A stretch of 64,000 bases of DNA from Cololabis saira (GCF_033807715.1 NC_084587.1:11329916-11393915), one strand, 5' to 3'. Counted from the stretch's first letter, positions 47,401 through 58,723 are shown. Notes: a model not told the origin generated them from the sequence alone. Numbers and translations: made by a program.

Positions 47401-50400
47401 AAGGATGGGAGAAAAGGAAGGAAGAATGGGAGAAAAGAAGGAAGGAAGGAAGGAAGGAAGGAAGGAAGGAAGGAAGGAAGGAAGGAAGGAGAGAGCAGGA
47501 AGAAAGAAGGAAGGAAGGAAGGAAGGAAGAAAACAAGGAAAGAAGGGAGAAAAAAAGGAAGGAAGGAAGGGAGAAAAGAGGAAGGGAGAAGGAAGGGGAG
47601 AGCAGGAGGAAAGAAAGATAGGATAATTAGGTCATTTTGACCCAAAGACAGTACAAGGGTTAAGAAACTGTTTTTCCATCTTTCAGCTTTTTTCTTCAGG
47701 TTCACATTGAGAGTGGGGGAAATATGGTTAATTCAAGGATTGCACTTTTTAAATCTGCTAGTTTTTAATTTCTCACTGCACGGATCTCTCTCTGTTGCAC
47801 CCTGTTGAGTGTATTTAAGGATTCCCAGAGTTGTTTCTTTTCATTTGCTCCACCTTTGAACGAGCTAATTTATTAAAACAATCTCCCTCCTCCCCCGCGG
47901 CAGCTTCGTGCTGGGAGCCGTGACTCCGGCCGTGGTGGTTCCCTCCATGCTGCTGCTGCAGAAGGACGGATACGGCGTGGAGCAGGGCATCCCCACCCTG
48001 CTGATGGCCGCCGGCAGCTTTGATGACGTTCTCGCCATCACGGGGTTCACCACATGCTTGGGCATGGCCTTCTCCACAGGTGACCTATTTCTGCAGAGTC
48101 ACAGAGTTTAGTGTCATGTTTTTTCTGAAACACAACACCAGCTCTTCTCCAGGGGAGAAGCAGCAACTGGGCCAAGGCTTACAAGCAAATAGAAAAAGGT
48201 TAAATACCATTTGTATTCTGTCAGGAGCTCAGCAGAGGGTGCAAGTGTGCAGATTTCCTTATTTAGAAAACATGAAGCTACTTTCTTTATCTATACAGGA
48301 CTGTCTCAGAAAATTAGAATATTGTGATAAAGTCCTTTATTTTCTGTAATGCAAAAATGTAAAAAAAAAAAAAAGTTTTTTAATGCAATTAAAAAAACAA
48401 ATGTCATACATTCTGGATTCATTACAAATCAACTGAAATATTGGAAGCCTTTTATTATTTTAATATTGCTGATCATGGATTACAGTTTAAGAAAACTCAA
48501 ATATCCTATCTCAAAAAATTAGAATATTCTGGGAATCTTAATCTTAAACTGCAATCAGCAATATTAAAATAATAAAAGGCTTGCAATATTTCAGTTGATT
48601 TGTAATGGATCCAGAATGTATGACATTTTTGTTTTTTTAATTGCATTACAGAAAATAAAGAACTTTATCACAATATTCTAATTTTCTGAGACAGTCCTGT
48701 ACATATGTATTTAATTAATGACGCCTCATTCTTTTCTATTGCTTTATTGCTACAGTGTCATCTTTTTATCAATATATGGATGAAACACTTCATTATCATT
48801 AAAGAGGACCAATCCCAGAGAGTTGCTATTTGTAATAAAAAGCTTACTTTGACAGTAAACTGAGTAGAATTCAACATTTGTAAAGGCTGGATTTCTTGTG
48901 AAGTTGGCAGCATTAGCTAGAGACATAATTAAGTTTAGGACATTTGCTACTACACATCTTGATTTATTTGCTCTATTGATCTTTCAAGGCTCCACTTGGT
49001 ACAACCTGCTCCGAGGAGTTCTGGAGGTTGCTGGAGGGATGGTCGCTGGGATCCTCCTTGGCTTTCTTATTCAGTATTTCCCCAGTGTTGACCAGGTATT
49101 CAGCCTCATTTATTAGCCCTTTACCCATCACTGTGTCCAACATTCTTATCTACTTACAGGACTGTTTCAGAAAATTAGAATATTGTGATTTTCTGTAATC
49201 CAATTACAAAACAAAAATGTCATACATTCTGGATTCATTACAAATCAACTGAAATATTGCAAGCCTTTTATTATTTTAATATTGCTGATTATGGTTTACA
49301 GATTAAGAAAACTCAAATATCCTATCTAAAAAAATTGGAATATTCTGGGAATCTTAAGCTGTAAACCATAATCAGCAATATTAAAATAATAAAAGGCTTG
49401 CAATATTTCAGTTGATTTGTAATGAATCCAGAATGCATGCCATTTTTGTTTTTTTGATTCCATTACAGCTTTTTTGCAGTTTCTACTGTATATACTGCTC
49501 ATATTTCTGTAATTATACATATTTTATATATATTTTTTATTTTTTACTTTTTTGTCTCTTTTACCCCTCCCCTGCATGTGTGTGCTAAGTGTACTGCTGC
49601 CAACAAAATAAGTTTCCCCACTGAGGGAGAAAATAAAGGATTATCTTATCTCTATCTCTTATCTTAAAGAACTTTATCACAATATTCTCATTTTCTGAGA
49701 CAGTCCTGTATATGTTGAGGATTTTTTTTTTGTATTGCTGAATTATGTTTAACTGTTCTGTAATTGTCAACTTCTTCTTATAGAGATACTTAGTGATGAA
49801 GCGTTCCTTCTTGGTGTTGGGTCTGTCTGTGTTTGCCGTGTTTGGCAGCGGCGTGGCCGGCTTCCCGGGCTCCGGAGGCCTCTGCACGCTGGTGCTGGCC
49901 TTCCTGGCCGGGGTCGGGTGGGGGAAAGACAAGGTAAGAGTATATGCAAATGTCTAAAAAGGGAACACTACCTAACGAGTCTACTAAGTAGTATAGTAGG
50001 TGCTTCATCGGGGGTTTAAAGCCTTGTGTGTTTTGTTTTTCTGCAGGCGCAGGTGGAGGACGTGGTGGGCTGGGCCTGGGACATCTTTCAGCCTCTGCTG
50101 TTTGGACTGATCGGAGCTGAGATTCGCATATCAGAGTTGGAGGGATATTCAGTTGGTGAGACAAGCAGACTAACTAACACAGTGTTATTGTAAAACATTC
50201 AAATGCTGCTGTATCAATGTGCCTAAAGATATTTGCATAGACAAAAAAACAAACTCCTGAGAGAAGCACTGCTCTATCCTGTTCTGTAAATAATGCAATC
50301 CCTGGTACCTGGTGGGATCCAATACAAAAACCTCCCATAATAATTTGTTTATTTGATAGAAAAAAAATAGAATAAATATCAAATTCTTTCCAAAACAAAT

Positions 50401-53321
50401 ATTAAATAAAACATTTTTAGATTTTGACTTGGCTTCACGATTAAAAGCTGACACAATTTCTTGAGGTAGTAATGAAATGTCTGTGATGGTCAGAATTCAA
50501 AATACCACAGTTATACGGTATAAAAGTATTGTTGTCTAGCAAAAAGCAGCTTTCCCACTCCACACCAACCCCGTCTATGAGTATTTGTCTTATTTCTAGT
50601 TAAAATGTCTCATTTTTAGTCAAAAAAATCTCATTTCACTTAAAACAAGAGTCAGTACCAGAAAAATAACTTGTTACTTGACAATTTTCACCTGTTTCAA
50701 GTAAATTTTCACTTGAAATAAGTAGAAAAATCTGCCAGTGGGACAAGATTTATTTTCTCATTACAAGCAAAAAAATCTTGTTCCACTGGCAGATTTTTCT
50801 ACTTATTTTAAGTGAAAATCTACTTGAAACAGGTGAAAATTGTTGTTTTTTTTCCAGTGATGAGTCTTGTTTTAAGTTTAATGAGATTTCTTTGACTAAA
50901 AATTAGGCATTTAACTAGAAATAAGACAAATATTCTTGTTAAGATTTTGAGTTTTTGCAGTGTGGTTGTATGAGAACCAAATACGCTTTCGAGCACAATA
51001 AATACACGTTCTTTAATCAGCAGCGTCATTGGACCTCCTTGTTGTGTGTCTTTCCAGGTCTGGGTATAGCGTCTCTACTCATCGCTCTGCTGGTCAGAGT
51101 GCTGTTCACCTTCGTGTGTGTGTTTTGTGCGGGCTTCAACATGAAGGAAAAACTGTTCATAGCCATAGCATGGATGCCCAAAGCTACGGTGCAGGTATGG
51201 TCCGCAGGAAACAAATGTGTCTGGAAATATGGTTTTCACTTTTTCACAAGCATTATTAAACATTGACTACGTTTACATGCAGTCAAAATTTGGGTTATTG
51301 CTAATATTCCAGTTACTGAAACATTCGGAATATTCCGTTTACATAGTAATTAATCATTCGGGATATCTCGATCAAAACAGCGACACGCGGAGAACATCAT
51401 GACGCAATTCCCGTCATTTCCGCTTCTTCTTCCTGTATCCAAATCCAAAACAAATGCTGCTTCGCCCAACTTTTCGCTCACCTTCTTTTAAATCTCGCTA
51501 TCCCGGTACTTTCTACCGTCTACAAATGCAGAAATGTTCATATCCTTCATTACATTTATGAAGTGATTAGTCTCCTCCTCACTCCAAAAGTGTGGCGTGG
51601 TCTTGCGTTTCTCCGTGTTTATAAGAACTTCCTGGACTCAAAAGACCAGGATTCCTTGTGAACAGAGCATGCGCAGAAAACAAATTCATGTTCCGTTTGA
51701 TATTCCGTTTGGCGTTTACATGACCCAATATTCAGGTTTTAAAAGGAGTAACCCAGGGGTCATATTCGGGTTTCTAAAAACCCGAATATGAGCAAATTCG
51801 GGTTATTCAAAGGGGTTATTGGTGTTTACATGACCTTGCAAATTCGGGTTATTGCCAATATTCGGGTTTTAAAAGGGTTATTGACTGCATGTAAACGCTG
51901 TCATTGCCATTGATTGCGTGAGCGTTGCTGTTTTTGTCCTTGTCTTCATCAGGCAGCTATAGGCTCCACGGCTTTAGACATGGCCAGGGCAAAGGACGAC
52001 AAGCCGCTGCAGAAGTACGGCATGGACGTGCTGACCGTGGCCGTGCTCTCCATCCTTCTCACGGCCCCAGTAGGAGCTCTTCTCATAGGGCTCACTGGGC
52101 CTCGCCTGCTGCAGAGACCCAAGGACGCAGCCTGCGGTGAGCGAGTCAAACCCAATTTATCAGCATTTTTCTTGGGTATGTAAAGTCTTTAAAATTAAAA
52201 ATTCAGCCCGGCTCAACACGCCCTCGCTTCATAGTCGTAGTTGCAGTCAGTACTCGAGTTGTAAAAAAAAAATCAGGGGGGATGTTGGATTTTATCATAT
52301 GGGGACAGATAATTTGTGCTGATTACAAATAATATAATATGTTACAAATAATAGCACTGACCAAAACACCTGCAGAAATACTGCAGGAATGACATAGCAG
52401 CAGTTACATGCAGCCTTCTGTAAGCTTTAAATATCCACTGGGCTTACATCAAATACATCAAAACACAACAATAAAAAACAGTTTTCTGAACTTATCAATA
52501 TGACTCTGTCCTTCACAGGATAAGTAAAATGGATCACTGCAAAAACTCAAAATCTCAACAAGAATATTTGTCTTATTTCTAGTTAAAATGTCTCATTTTA
52601 GTCAAATAAATATCATTACACTTAAAACAAGACTCATCACTGGAAAAAACAACAATTTTCACCTGTTTCAAGTAGATTTTCACATAAAATAAGTAGAAAA
52701 ATCTGCCAGTGGAACAAGATTTTTTTGCTTGTAATGAGAAAATAAATCTTGTCCCACTGGCAGATTTTTCTACTTATTTCAAGTGAAAATTTACTTGAAA
52801 CAGGTGAAAATTGTCAAATAAGTTATTTTTCTGGTGTTATTTTTCTGGTGATGACTAAATGTTGAAATAGCAGTAAAACCACATTCATTGATGAAATTAC
52901 ATAAAGGATAGAAAGGGGGGATGACAGTTTTACAGGGGGGATGATTTGGACCGTTTTTTATTTCAGGGGGGGGTGCCATCCCCCCTCATCCTCCCTCAAC
53001 TCGAGTACTGGTTGCAGTGATGAATATCCTGACCTTTTGTTATAGAAAAAGGTTTGCCTTATCTTTAGATGGCTTATGTTTAGCTCTCCAAGTCCCATTC
53101 CCACATCGCTGAGACTGAGCAGTCAAGGTCAGAATTGCAGCTTTTAGAGCATACGCTGGTCCTTAATGCTTTTCTTTTTTTTTGTCGTTTTGCATTTTTA
53201 CTTAAAAGTCTTAACAACTAACCCCCGTTTATGATTCCCATCTGCCGTCTTGATATCAGGATCAGCAGCTGGAGGCGAGGATGACGACGAGACTCCTATC
53301 ACCTACGAGAGTACGCTCTGA
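41465..53321 (+). CDS. slc9b2: SLC9B2 / NHA2 sodium-proton antiporter (12 coding exons)
   Basis: Coding exons: 41465-41611, 42617-42818, 43827-43997, 45064-45206, 46298-46425, 47904-48079, 48989-49095, 49784-49933, 50047-50155, 51058-51194, 51953-52136 and 53260-53321. Frames join throughout, giving about 571 aa (human SLC9B2 is 537). The start has a good context (GCCATGG). Residues 15-35 are a proline-rich repeat of APSP/VPTP type, unlike the human N-terminus. The antiporter core follows: SITENECLPGGNLFGI, GMLLMGFLLRNIPVI, LARAGLGLD, the PAVVVPSM segment (272-279) and the ion-binding pair GSFDD (D304/D305, human D278/D279). E241 in LIEA and R458 in LLVRVLF match human E215 and R432. The exon 2 acceptor is uncertain: in-frame AGs at 42616, 42634 and 42640 change the product by up to 8 residues. 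Family role: electroneutral Na+(Li+)/H+ exchange in endosomal, lysosomal, mitochondrial or plasma membranes. The mammalian SLC9B1 duplicate is not seen here. Confidence 0.96.
41737..42110. mobile_element. Fold-back MITE copy 2, slc9b2 intron 1
   Basis: Intact ends TACAGGACTGTCTCAG and CTGAGACAGTCCTGTA, two arms of about 170 bp in mirror order. TA at both ends fits a TA target. Confidence 0.93.
42193..42472. repeat. Tandem duplication (period 139 bp) in slc9b2 intron 1
   Basis: 42193-42331 and 42332-42472 are diverged copies (both begin CTTGGGA(A/G)AGTCACT, both contain AAGAGG(C/T)TTTCGACTTAG). A single unit is also present at 55.8 kb. Confidence 0.9.
42951..43695. mobile_element. hAT element (CAGTACTCGAGTTG family), copy 2, slc9b2 intron 2
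   Basis: Perfect 8-bp target duplication AATGTATG (42943-42950, 43696-43703). It contains part of the CACTGCAAAAACTC fold-back at about 43238-43545. Confidence 0.92.
44020..44690. mobile_element. LINE/SINE tail with inserted CACTGCAAAAACTC fold-back MITE (44237-44646)
   Basis: 44020-44234 carries ATGAAATGTACTTTATTGAT (reversed retroposon tail). The fold-back starts CACTGCAAAAACTC, ends GAGTTTTTGCAGTG and is bordered by TA on both sides. Its arms (about 190 bp) pair across AAGATTTATCTTCTTATTAC. Confidence 0.8.
45411..45784. mobile_element. Fold-back MITE copy 3, slc9b2 intron 4
   Basis: Same ends and fold-back arms as copy 2, starting with TACAGG and ending with CCTGTA. Confidence 0.93.
46665..47663. 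mobile_element. piggyBac-like MITE filled with (GGAA)n, slc9b2 intron 5
   Basis: Ends TTAACCCTTGTGCTGTCTTT and AAAGACAGTACAAGGGTTAA are inverted, starting with TTAA + CCCTTG as in piggyBac-type elements (TTAA target). The interior (about 46705-47610) is a GGAA/AAGG tract with GGGAGAAAAGAAGG interruptions. Long Lys/Glu/Arg/Gly or Pro/Ser/Phe/Leu open frames here are repeat artefacts. Confidence 0.85.
48294..48701. mobile_element. Fold-back MITE copy 4, slc9b2 intron 6
   Basis: Intact ends, plus a poly-A enlarged left arm near 48360. It interrupts a segment that exists unbroken in intron 3 (about 44670-44850). Confidence 0.93.
49155..49710. mobile_element. Fold-back MITE copy 5, interrupted by a retroposon tail, slc9b2 intron 7
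   Basis: Left part 49155-49470 and right end 49664-49710 are fold-back sequence. Between them lies a tail with TTTCCCCACTGAGGGAGAAA and TTATCTTATCTC repeats, typical of a plus-strand LINE/SINE 3' end. Confidence 0.85.
50578..50962. mobile_element. CACTGCAAAAACTC fold-back MITE, left-truncated, slc9b2 intron 9
   Basis: Mirror arms pair around AAGATTTATTTTCTCATTAC. The right end GAGTTTTTGCAGTG is intact and about 30 bp of the left end is missing. Confidence 0.85.
51265..51902 (-). mobile_element. DNA element with Myb/SANT-like frame, copy 2, slc9b2 intron 10
   Basis: Homologous end to end with 40283-40926. The Myb/SANT-like frame is broken here: the tyrosine codon after SEI is a TAA stop on the minus strand (about 51490). 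Confidence 0.85.
52248..53010. mobile_element. hAT element (CAGTACTCGAGTTG family), copy 3, slc9b2 intron 11
   Basis: Ends CAGTACTCGAGTTG and CAACTCGAGTACTG, perfect 8-bp target duplication GTTGCAGT (52240-52247, 53011-53018). It contains the same partial CACTGCAAAAACTC fold-back as copies 1 and 2. Confidence 0.93.
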
Positions 53322-53980
53322 TAACTGCATCCAGTGAAAGAGGAGACTTTTCACACCTCAGAGGTTTGAGCCGTTCTTTAGCCACCAAGTGGCTCTCTTA
53401 TTGGTCTGCTCCCGACGGTTAAATCAGTCCGTATTTATAGCCTCTGGTGGTTTCCAGTCCCCACACTGAACAAATGACCCATGTCCCACTGTCTCTGTGC
53501 ACCGTCTGTCGCTTTTTATGAATCTGGTACAAAAGACGGCTGCATGTCTGGCTCCAAATAAACATTTAATCAGATACACCTCATTAGTACGAACCATACA
53601 CGTGAGTTATGTTTGTATAAAGATGGATATCATATATGTTCATAGAGTGCAGTTATGTGTGTAATTTCTACAACCAGATATATATGTTAAGTGTAAGACT
53701 TGGACTTGAAACGTTTTTTCTTATTTTATCAAATGCAGTGTCCTTGTGGCCGAGTGGTATGTGATTGAATCTGCTGATAGTAGCAATATTTTAGTTTTGA
53801 TTTAGACTGCTATTGGCAATCCTCATGTTTTTGTATTTTTCTGTGTTATTTGTAAATGTTTTAGCTGTGTGCACTGAAGATGAGACTGTTTTTCTAGCTT
53901 ATATACTCAGGAGAAGATGTTAAAGGAACATTTAAGAGTTAAAACAATTGGTACTAAAGGCATAACAACAAAATAAATCC
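53322..53980 (+). other. slc9b2: slc9b2 3' UTR region with AATAAA signals
   Basis: Unique sequence follows the TGA at 53319-53321. AATAAA occurs at 53557-53562 and at 53972-53977, so the 3' UTR is probably about 250 or 665 nt. No transposon is recognised in this stretch. Confidence 0.5.
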
Positions 53981-54467
53981 CAGTTTTTCTATTGTGCTTC
54001 ATATTTGGTCATTAATATCCAAGGAATCCAATATCCAATCCAGTTTTGTAACCGTTTACAGCAGTTTGCGAGATGTTTGGTACTTATACCAAGGTAGCAG
54101 CAACAGGAGTCTTTACACAAAGTTAAAATACTTTGGTTTGCCAGTAGGGAACGTTTACACATTATCATTTAAGTGTAAAAGCTTTTTGGAGTGCAGCCAT
54201 TTATTTTGACGAGGGTAGATTGCTCCAAGTGTTTACCGTTTTATTGCAAACATATTTCATTGCTCGAAACTGCTTTAATTCACATTGATTCTCCTCATTA
54301 AAAGTTTACACTACTCACCATCTGATAACAGATCAAAGGTTGTTTTAACTTCAGAAGGTTCCTTTAATCATCCACTATATACTTTGCTTTATACTAAATG
54401 CTGCTAAAGCTGCCGCAGGTTCAACTACATGCACAATGTTGCTTTCAAAGACAGTGGTGTTAAACAG

Positions 54468-54512
<45 letters not shown>
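54468..54512. repeat. (TA)n microsatellite
   Basis: About 20 TA units downstream of slc9b2. The rest of 53980-55000 holds nothing I recognise apart from a poly-T run near 54663. Confidence 0.95.
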
Positions 54513-54517
<5 letters not shown>

Positions 54518-55004
54518 CAGACTTTTATAATTCATGTACACTTAGATTTTTCATATTTATATACCAGTAATAGATTTTTTTTAATTCAAAATAGTGTAAA
54601 TGTGTTTGATTTGTTTTAATTTATGAGCTAAATTAAAAGACATGTGTATGAATTGATATTTCCTTTTTTTTTTTTTTTTTACCAAATATACTTTAAACAA
54701 TAAATACTGAATCCCAAAAGTTGTTGAATTCTTTAATGAACATCCTGAGTTATCATTGAGTATATTATGAGGCATCTGTTCTTAGATATTGTATTAACTA
54801 AACTTCCTTTTGAGTTTCTGCTCTGTTAGCCGCCTCATCTTCACTGCCGGGCCAAAACCCTTGCTGATGATGGATTCCTGATGGCTTGATGAACGAGTGG
54901 TTCTCTGATTTATCGGCCCATATTAGACTTCCCCTTTTTTAGAAAAGTCATAGAAAAAAAAAAGCTTTTCAACAGCTGTGCATCCTGACACTATACAGTT
55001 GTTT

Positions 55005-57016
55005 TGATGTGTTCCAGTCAGGTTACTGGCCACATCCCAGCACTGAGACATCTCTAAAGGTCCTTAATGACCTTCACTCCAGTACGTATAGTGGCAACAT
55101 TTTATTCTTGGTCTTACTGGATCTCAGTGCTGCATTCGACACGGCCGCCCATAACATCATGATAGACCGATTGAAGAACTGGGTGGAACTTTTTGGCGCA
55201 GCACTTACCTGGTTGGAGTCCTGTCTTAAAGACAGGGACTATTGTTTCTTTAGGTAACTACAAATCAGAGCTAGAACAAACATGTGGAGTTCCTTAAGGT
55301 CCCGTTCTGGGGCCTCTGTTGTTTATCATTACAGTAGATGCTCCCCCTCACTCAAAATGCATACAGGACTGTCTCAGAAAATGTGAATATTGTGATAAAG
55401 TCCTTTATTTTCTGTAATACAAAAATGTCATACATTCTGGGTTCATTACAAATCAACTGAAATATTGCAAGCCTTTTATTATTTTAATATTGCTGATCAT
55501 GGCTTACAGCTTAAGAAAACTCAAATATCATATCTCAAAAAATTTGAATATTCTGGGAATCTTAATCTTAAACTGTAAGCCATAATCAGCAATATTAAAA
55601 TAATAAAAGGCTTGCAATATTTCAGTTGATTTGTAATGAATCCAGAATGTATGACATTTTTGCATTACAGAAAAAATAAAGGACTTTATCACAATATTCA
55701 AATTTTCTGAGACAGTCCTGTAATTAAAAGTCTCTAATTTTCTGTTTCCCCTGCCTTTGCTTACTCATTTCAGTGCTGTTGTGTATCATACACTACACTT
55801 TTACCTTGGGAAAGTCACTAGTTTTTTTCTTGTAATTATTGTAATGATTTTAAGATTAAATGAAAAGAGGCTTTCGACTTAGTTTGAAGTTAGAGCCAGC
55901 ATTTTAACCTGAAATATGTCAGAGTTTAATTGTAATTAATTAAGTTTTAATTGCATTACAGAAAATAAAGAACTTTATCACAATATTCTAGTTTTCTGAG
56001 GCAGTCCTGTAGGTATGTTCCCATAACGATGCAGGTGAGACAAAAACATATACAGCCACTCACCTACAATCTAATTCAAACATTGATTCAATAAAAAAAA
56101 AGATGTGCCAGCCTTCCATTAAATAAAGACAAAACAGAAGTAATAGTGTTTGGAGCCAAGGAAAAAAGATTAAAAGTCAGCACTCGGCTTCAAGCAGTGA
56201 AGTTAAAAACCAACAGTCAAGCTAGAAATCTGGGAGTGTTTCTGGACTCAGACCTGGGATTTTAACAGCCACATTAAGACAGTAGTGAAGTCGGCCTATT
56301 ATCACCTAAAGAACATATTGAGGATTAAAGGACTGATGTCTCAGCTGGACTTAGAGAAACGTTTCCATGTTTTTATCTTCAGTAGCCCGGACTACTGTAA
56401 CACTATTCTTACGGGTCTCCCTATAACATCCATCAAACAGCTGCAGTTATACCAGAACGCTGCTGACCGAGTCCTCACTAAGACCAAGAGATTGGACTGT
56501 ATAACTCCAGTTCTTAGATCTTTACACTGGCTACTTGTCCGTCAGAATATTTCAAAATCCTGCTGTTGGTTTATAAATCCCTGAATGGTGTAGGTCCAAA
56601 CTACATCTCTGATCTCCTGGTCCATGATGAACCAACCACACCCCTCAGGTCGTCAGGCTCACGCCTACTTTCTGTTCCCAGAGTTAGAACCAAACACGGT
56701 GAAGCAGGGCTCAGCTTTCCTGCTCCTCACCTGTGGAACAAACTCCCATAATGCATCAGGGCTGCTGAAATTAACTTGCTTTAAGTCAACGTTGAAAACC
56801 TTTTTACTCTTGTATTTTAATAAATCTCCCACAATGCACTGCAACCTTTATTTCACTTGTTTTATTTTTTCTAAACTTATGCCTGTCTCTAATTCTGCTT
56901 ATAAACTATATTATATAACTAAAATTACTTTTTAATGCATTTTAAAATGTTTTTATATTAAGCACTTTGAATTGTCTTGTACATGAAATGTGCTATATTA
57001 ATAAACGTGCCTTGCC
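55005..57016 (+). mobile_element. L2-like LINE, split by a composite fold-back element
   Basis: Plus frames read FQSGYWPHPSTETSLKVLND and LLDLSAAFDTAAHNI (RT motifs), then after the insert KDKTEVIVFGAKEK, ARNLGVFLDSD, DYCNTILTG, QLQLYQNAADRVLTKTKRLD and SLHWLLV. The tail AATAAACGTGCCTTGCCTTA ends at 57016. Frameshifts and stops show it is inactive. Confidence 0.85.
55362..56011. mobile_element. Composite fold-back element carrying slc9b2 intron 1 sequence
   Basis: 55362-55722 is a full fold-back MITE copy (TACAGG...CCTGTA). 55723-55930 matches slc9b2 intron 1 (42111-42460) directly beside that intron's own MITE copy. 55945-56011 is a second right end (ATTGCATTACAG...CAGTCCTGTA). The whole lies inside an L2-like LINE. 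Confidence 0.88.
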
Positions 57017-57058
57017 TTAAGCACTTGGTCCAACCGCAAGCAGAAGTTTTCAGTTATT

Positions 57059-57062
<4 letters not shown>

Positions 57063-57108
<46 letters not shown>
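57063..57108. repeat. (TA)n microsatellite
   Basis: About 22 TA units followed by AT-rich sequence to 57180. 57180-57640 holds nothing recognised. Confidence 0.95.
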
Positions 57109-57114
<6 letters not shown>

Positions 57115-57639
57115 AAAATATACGTTACATATTAAAAAAAAATATATATCATATGTATTTTATATAAAAAATGCACATATATATGCCTTAGGTTCTTACC
57201 AGCATGGTCTTAACCATTAATATGTGTGCAGACAAAAAAAATCAATAAAAAAGAAGTTTTCAGTTATTGAAATGGAAGTGCATCACATCCAAGTTCCCAC
57301 AATTCCACGCGTGTTGAATTCAATTCAGGTGCTTCATAAATGGCATCTACTACTAAATGGCGTCACTTGATCAAGATGTCAGAACTACAGAGAATAAAAA
57401 TAGCAGTTCATCCAGTGTCGTACTCATCCCACCATACAGAGGGACCAACGTAGGACCTTGCAGACATGAGGTGGGTTTTTTCTGTCTATATAAAAGGACA
57501 CCACATGAGAAAAGTTATTCTCCTTGTACTTCAGCACCATCAACAGGAAACATCTAAACCAACAGGATAAACATCAGGCCCATGAAGCGTGTGCAGCCTC
57601 TCTGAACCAACCTCAACTCATCTCATCACTCCTGCAGTA

Positions 57640-58723
57640 CGGACACATGATACAAGTTTTAATCAAAAAATTGAGAAAACAAGGCAGAAAATGATGAACA
57701 TAGACAAAGTGTCATTCATTTAAACTCAAGGTTACATAAAGAGTTTCTTGAACTTAACAGCAAAATGAGCAGAACTTGTTTACGTAAACCATCAAGTTAA
57801 ACATGTCTTCTTACATTTAGAGTGAATAAACCAAAGTCATTACATAGCAAAGACTCATGAACACTTATTCATAAACATGATCCTGAAAATCCAAACCTGG
57901 GTTGTACTTTTGTATGAAATGATAAAGTAGTCCACCTACAAGTCAACTATATCTAGTAATATAGGCGATAAAGATCCCAGAGGGAATTAAAAAAAAAAAA
58001 AAGAAAAGGTACAGCCCAAATTTCTTATACAGACGAGGCTCTGAAAACGGATACATTCGTGACGCTAAAACTGCATATTAGAGGATATTAACAGTGCAGT
58101 GGTTTGAAATGCAACTCAGTACAAAATAAATCAAGTGTTTTAACAACTGCAAATAAATCTGAGGAATGAATGAGTTAAGCTCCCATTTAAACAATAACTT
58201 ATCAGAAACGTCTCTCACATCCTAAGGGTTTATACGTTGAAAATTTGGCACACAGGCTGTCCAAAGCACAGGAATTAGAAAAGAAAAGTAAAAAGGCTGG
58301 CTGTCTAAAGGAGAATACTGTAGTCCAAAATGACTACATATATTAGCCATATACATGTTAATTGCTAGTCAGACTAGTCAATAGGAAGTTTCATCTTCCT
58401 GGATGAGTTCAGATTATCAGAAGTCACTGCGATTACATTTCAAGTCGTCTCCTCAAAGTGGTCCCAGTAGTTTGTAATTGATTCCAGCGTGGATACAGTT
58501 TACTCTTACAGCCACACACAAAGGCTCTTCTGTTAACAACACAATCAGTTGACCATCAAATAAAGAGCAAACCCTCCCAGATGCCAGAAAGAGAACCTAA
58601 AAATCAGCTTTTACTCAGTCAGGCTATGGATTTTACTGCTGGGGGTAAAAAAAATATATAATATATAAACAAGACCAGAAAAAAAGGCAGACTTTTTAGA
58701 AGTAAGCTCCCAGCGCCGACTGA
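57640..58723 (-). other. cisd2: Probable long 3' UTR of cisd2
   Basis: About 1.07 kb to the left of the stop is free of recognised repeats, in contrast to its surroundings. On the minus strand it contains ATTAAA at 57663-57658, followed by a G/T-rich stretch, as expected for a cleavage site. The end point is inferred. Confidence 0.4.

Noticed and set aside
46655..47705. Long open frames rich in Lys/Glu/Gly/Arg (+) or Pro/Ser/Phe/Leu (-)
   Set aside because: They are translations of the GGAA/TTCC tract and have no codon structure, domain or splice support.
41465..53321. A second antiporter gene (SLC9B1) in tandem
   Set aside because: Each antiporter exon occurs once; there is no duplicate of the GSFDD or PAVVVPSM segments.
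57357..57557. 66-codon frame (+) with a nearby TATAAAA (about 57488)
   Set aside because: No recognisable product; the TATA-like string lies within the frame, and the region adjoins the cisd2 3' end.
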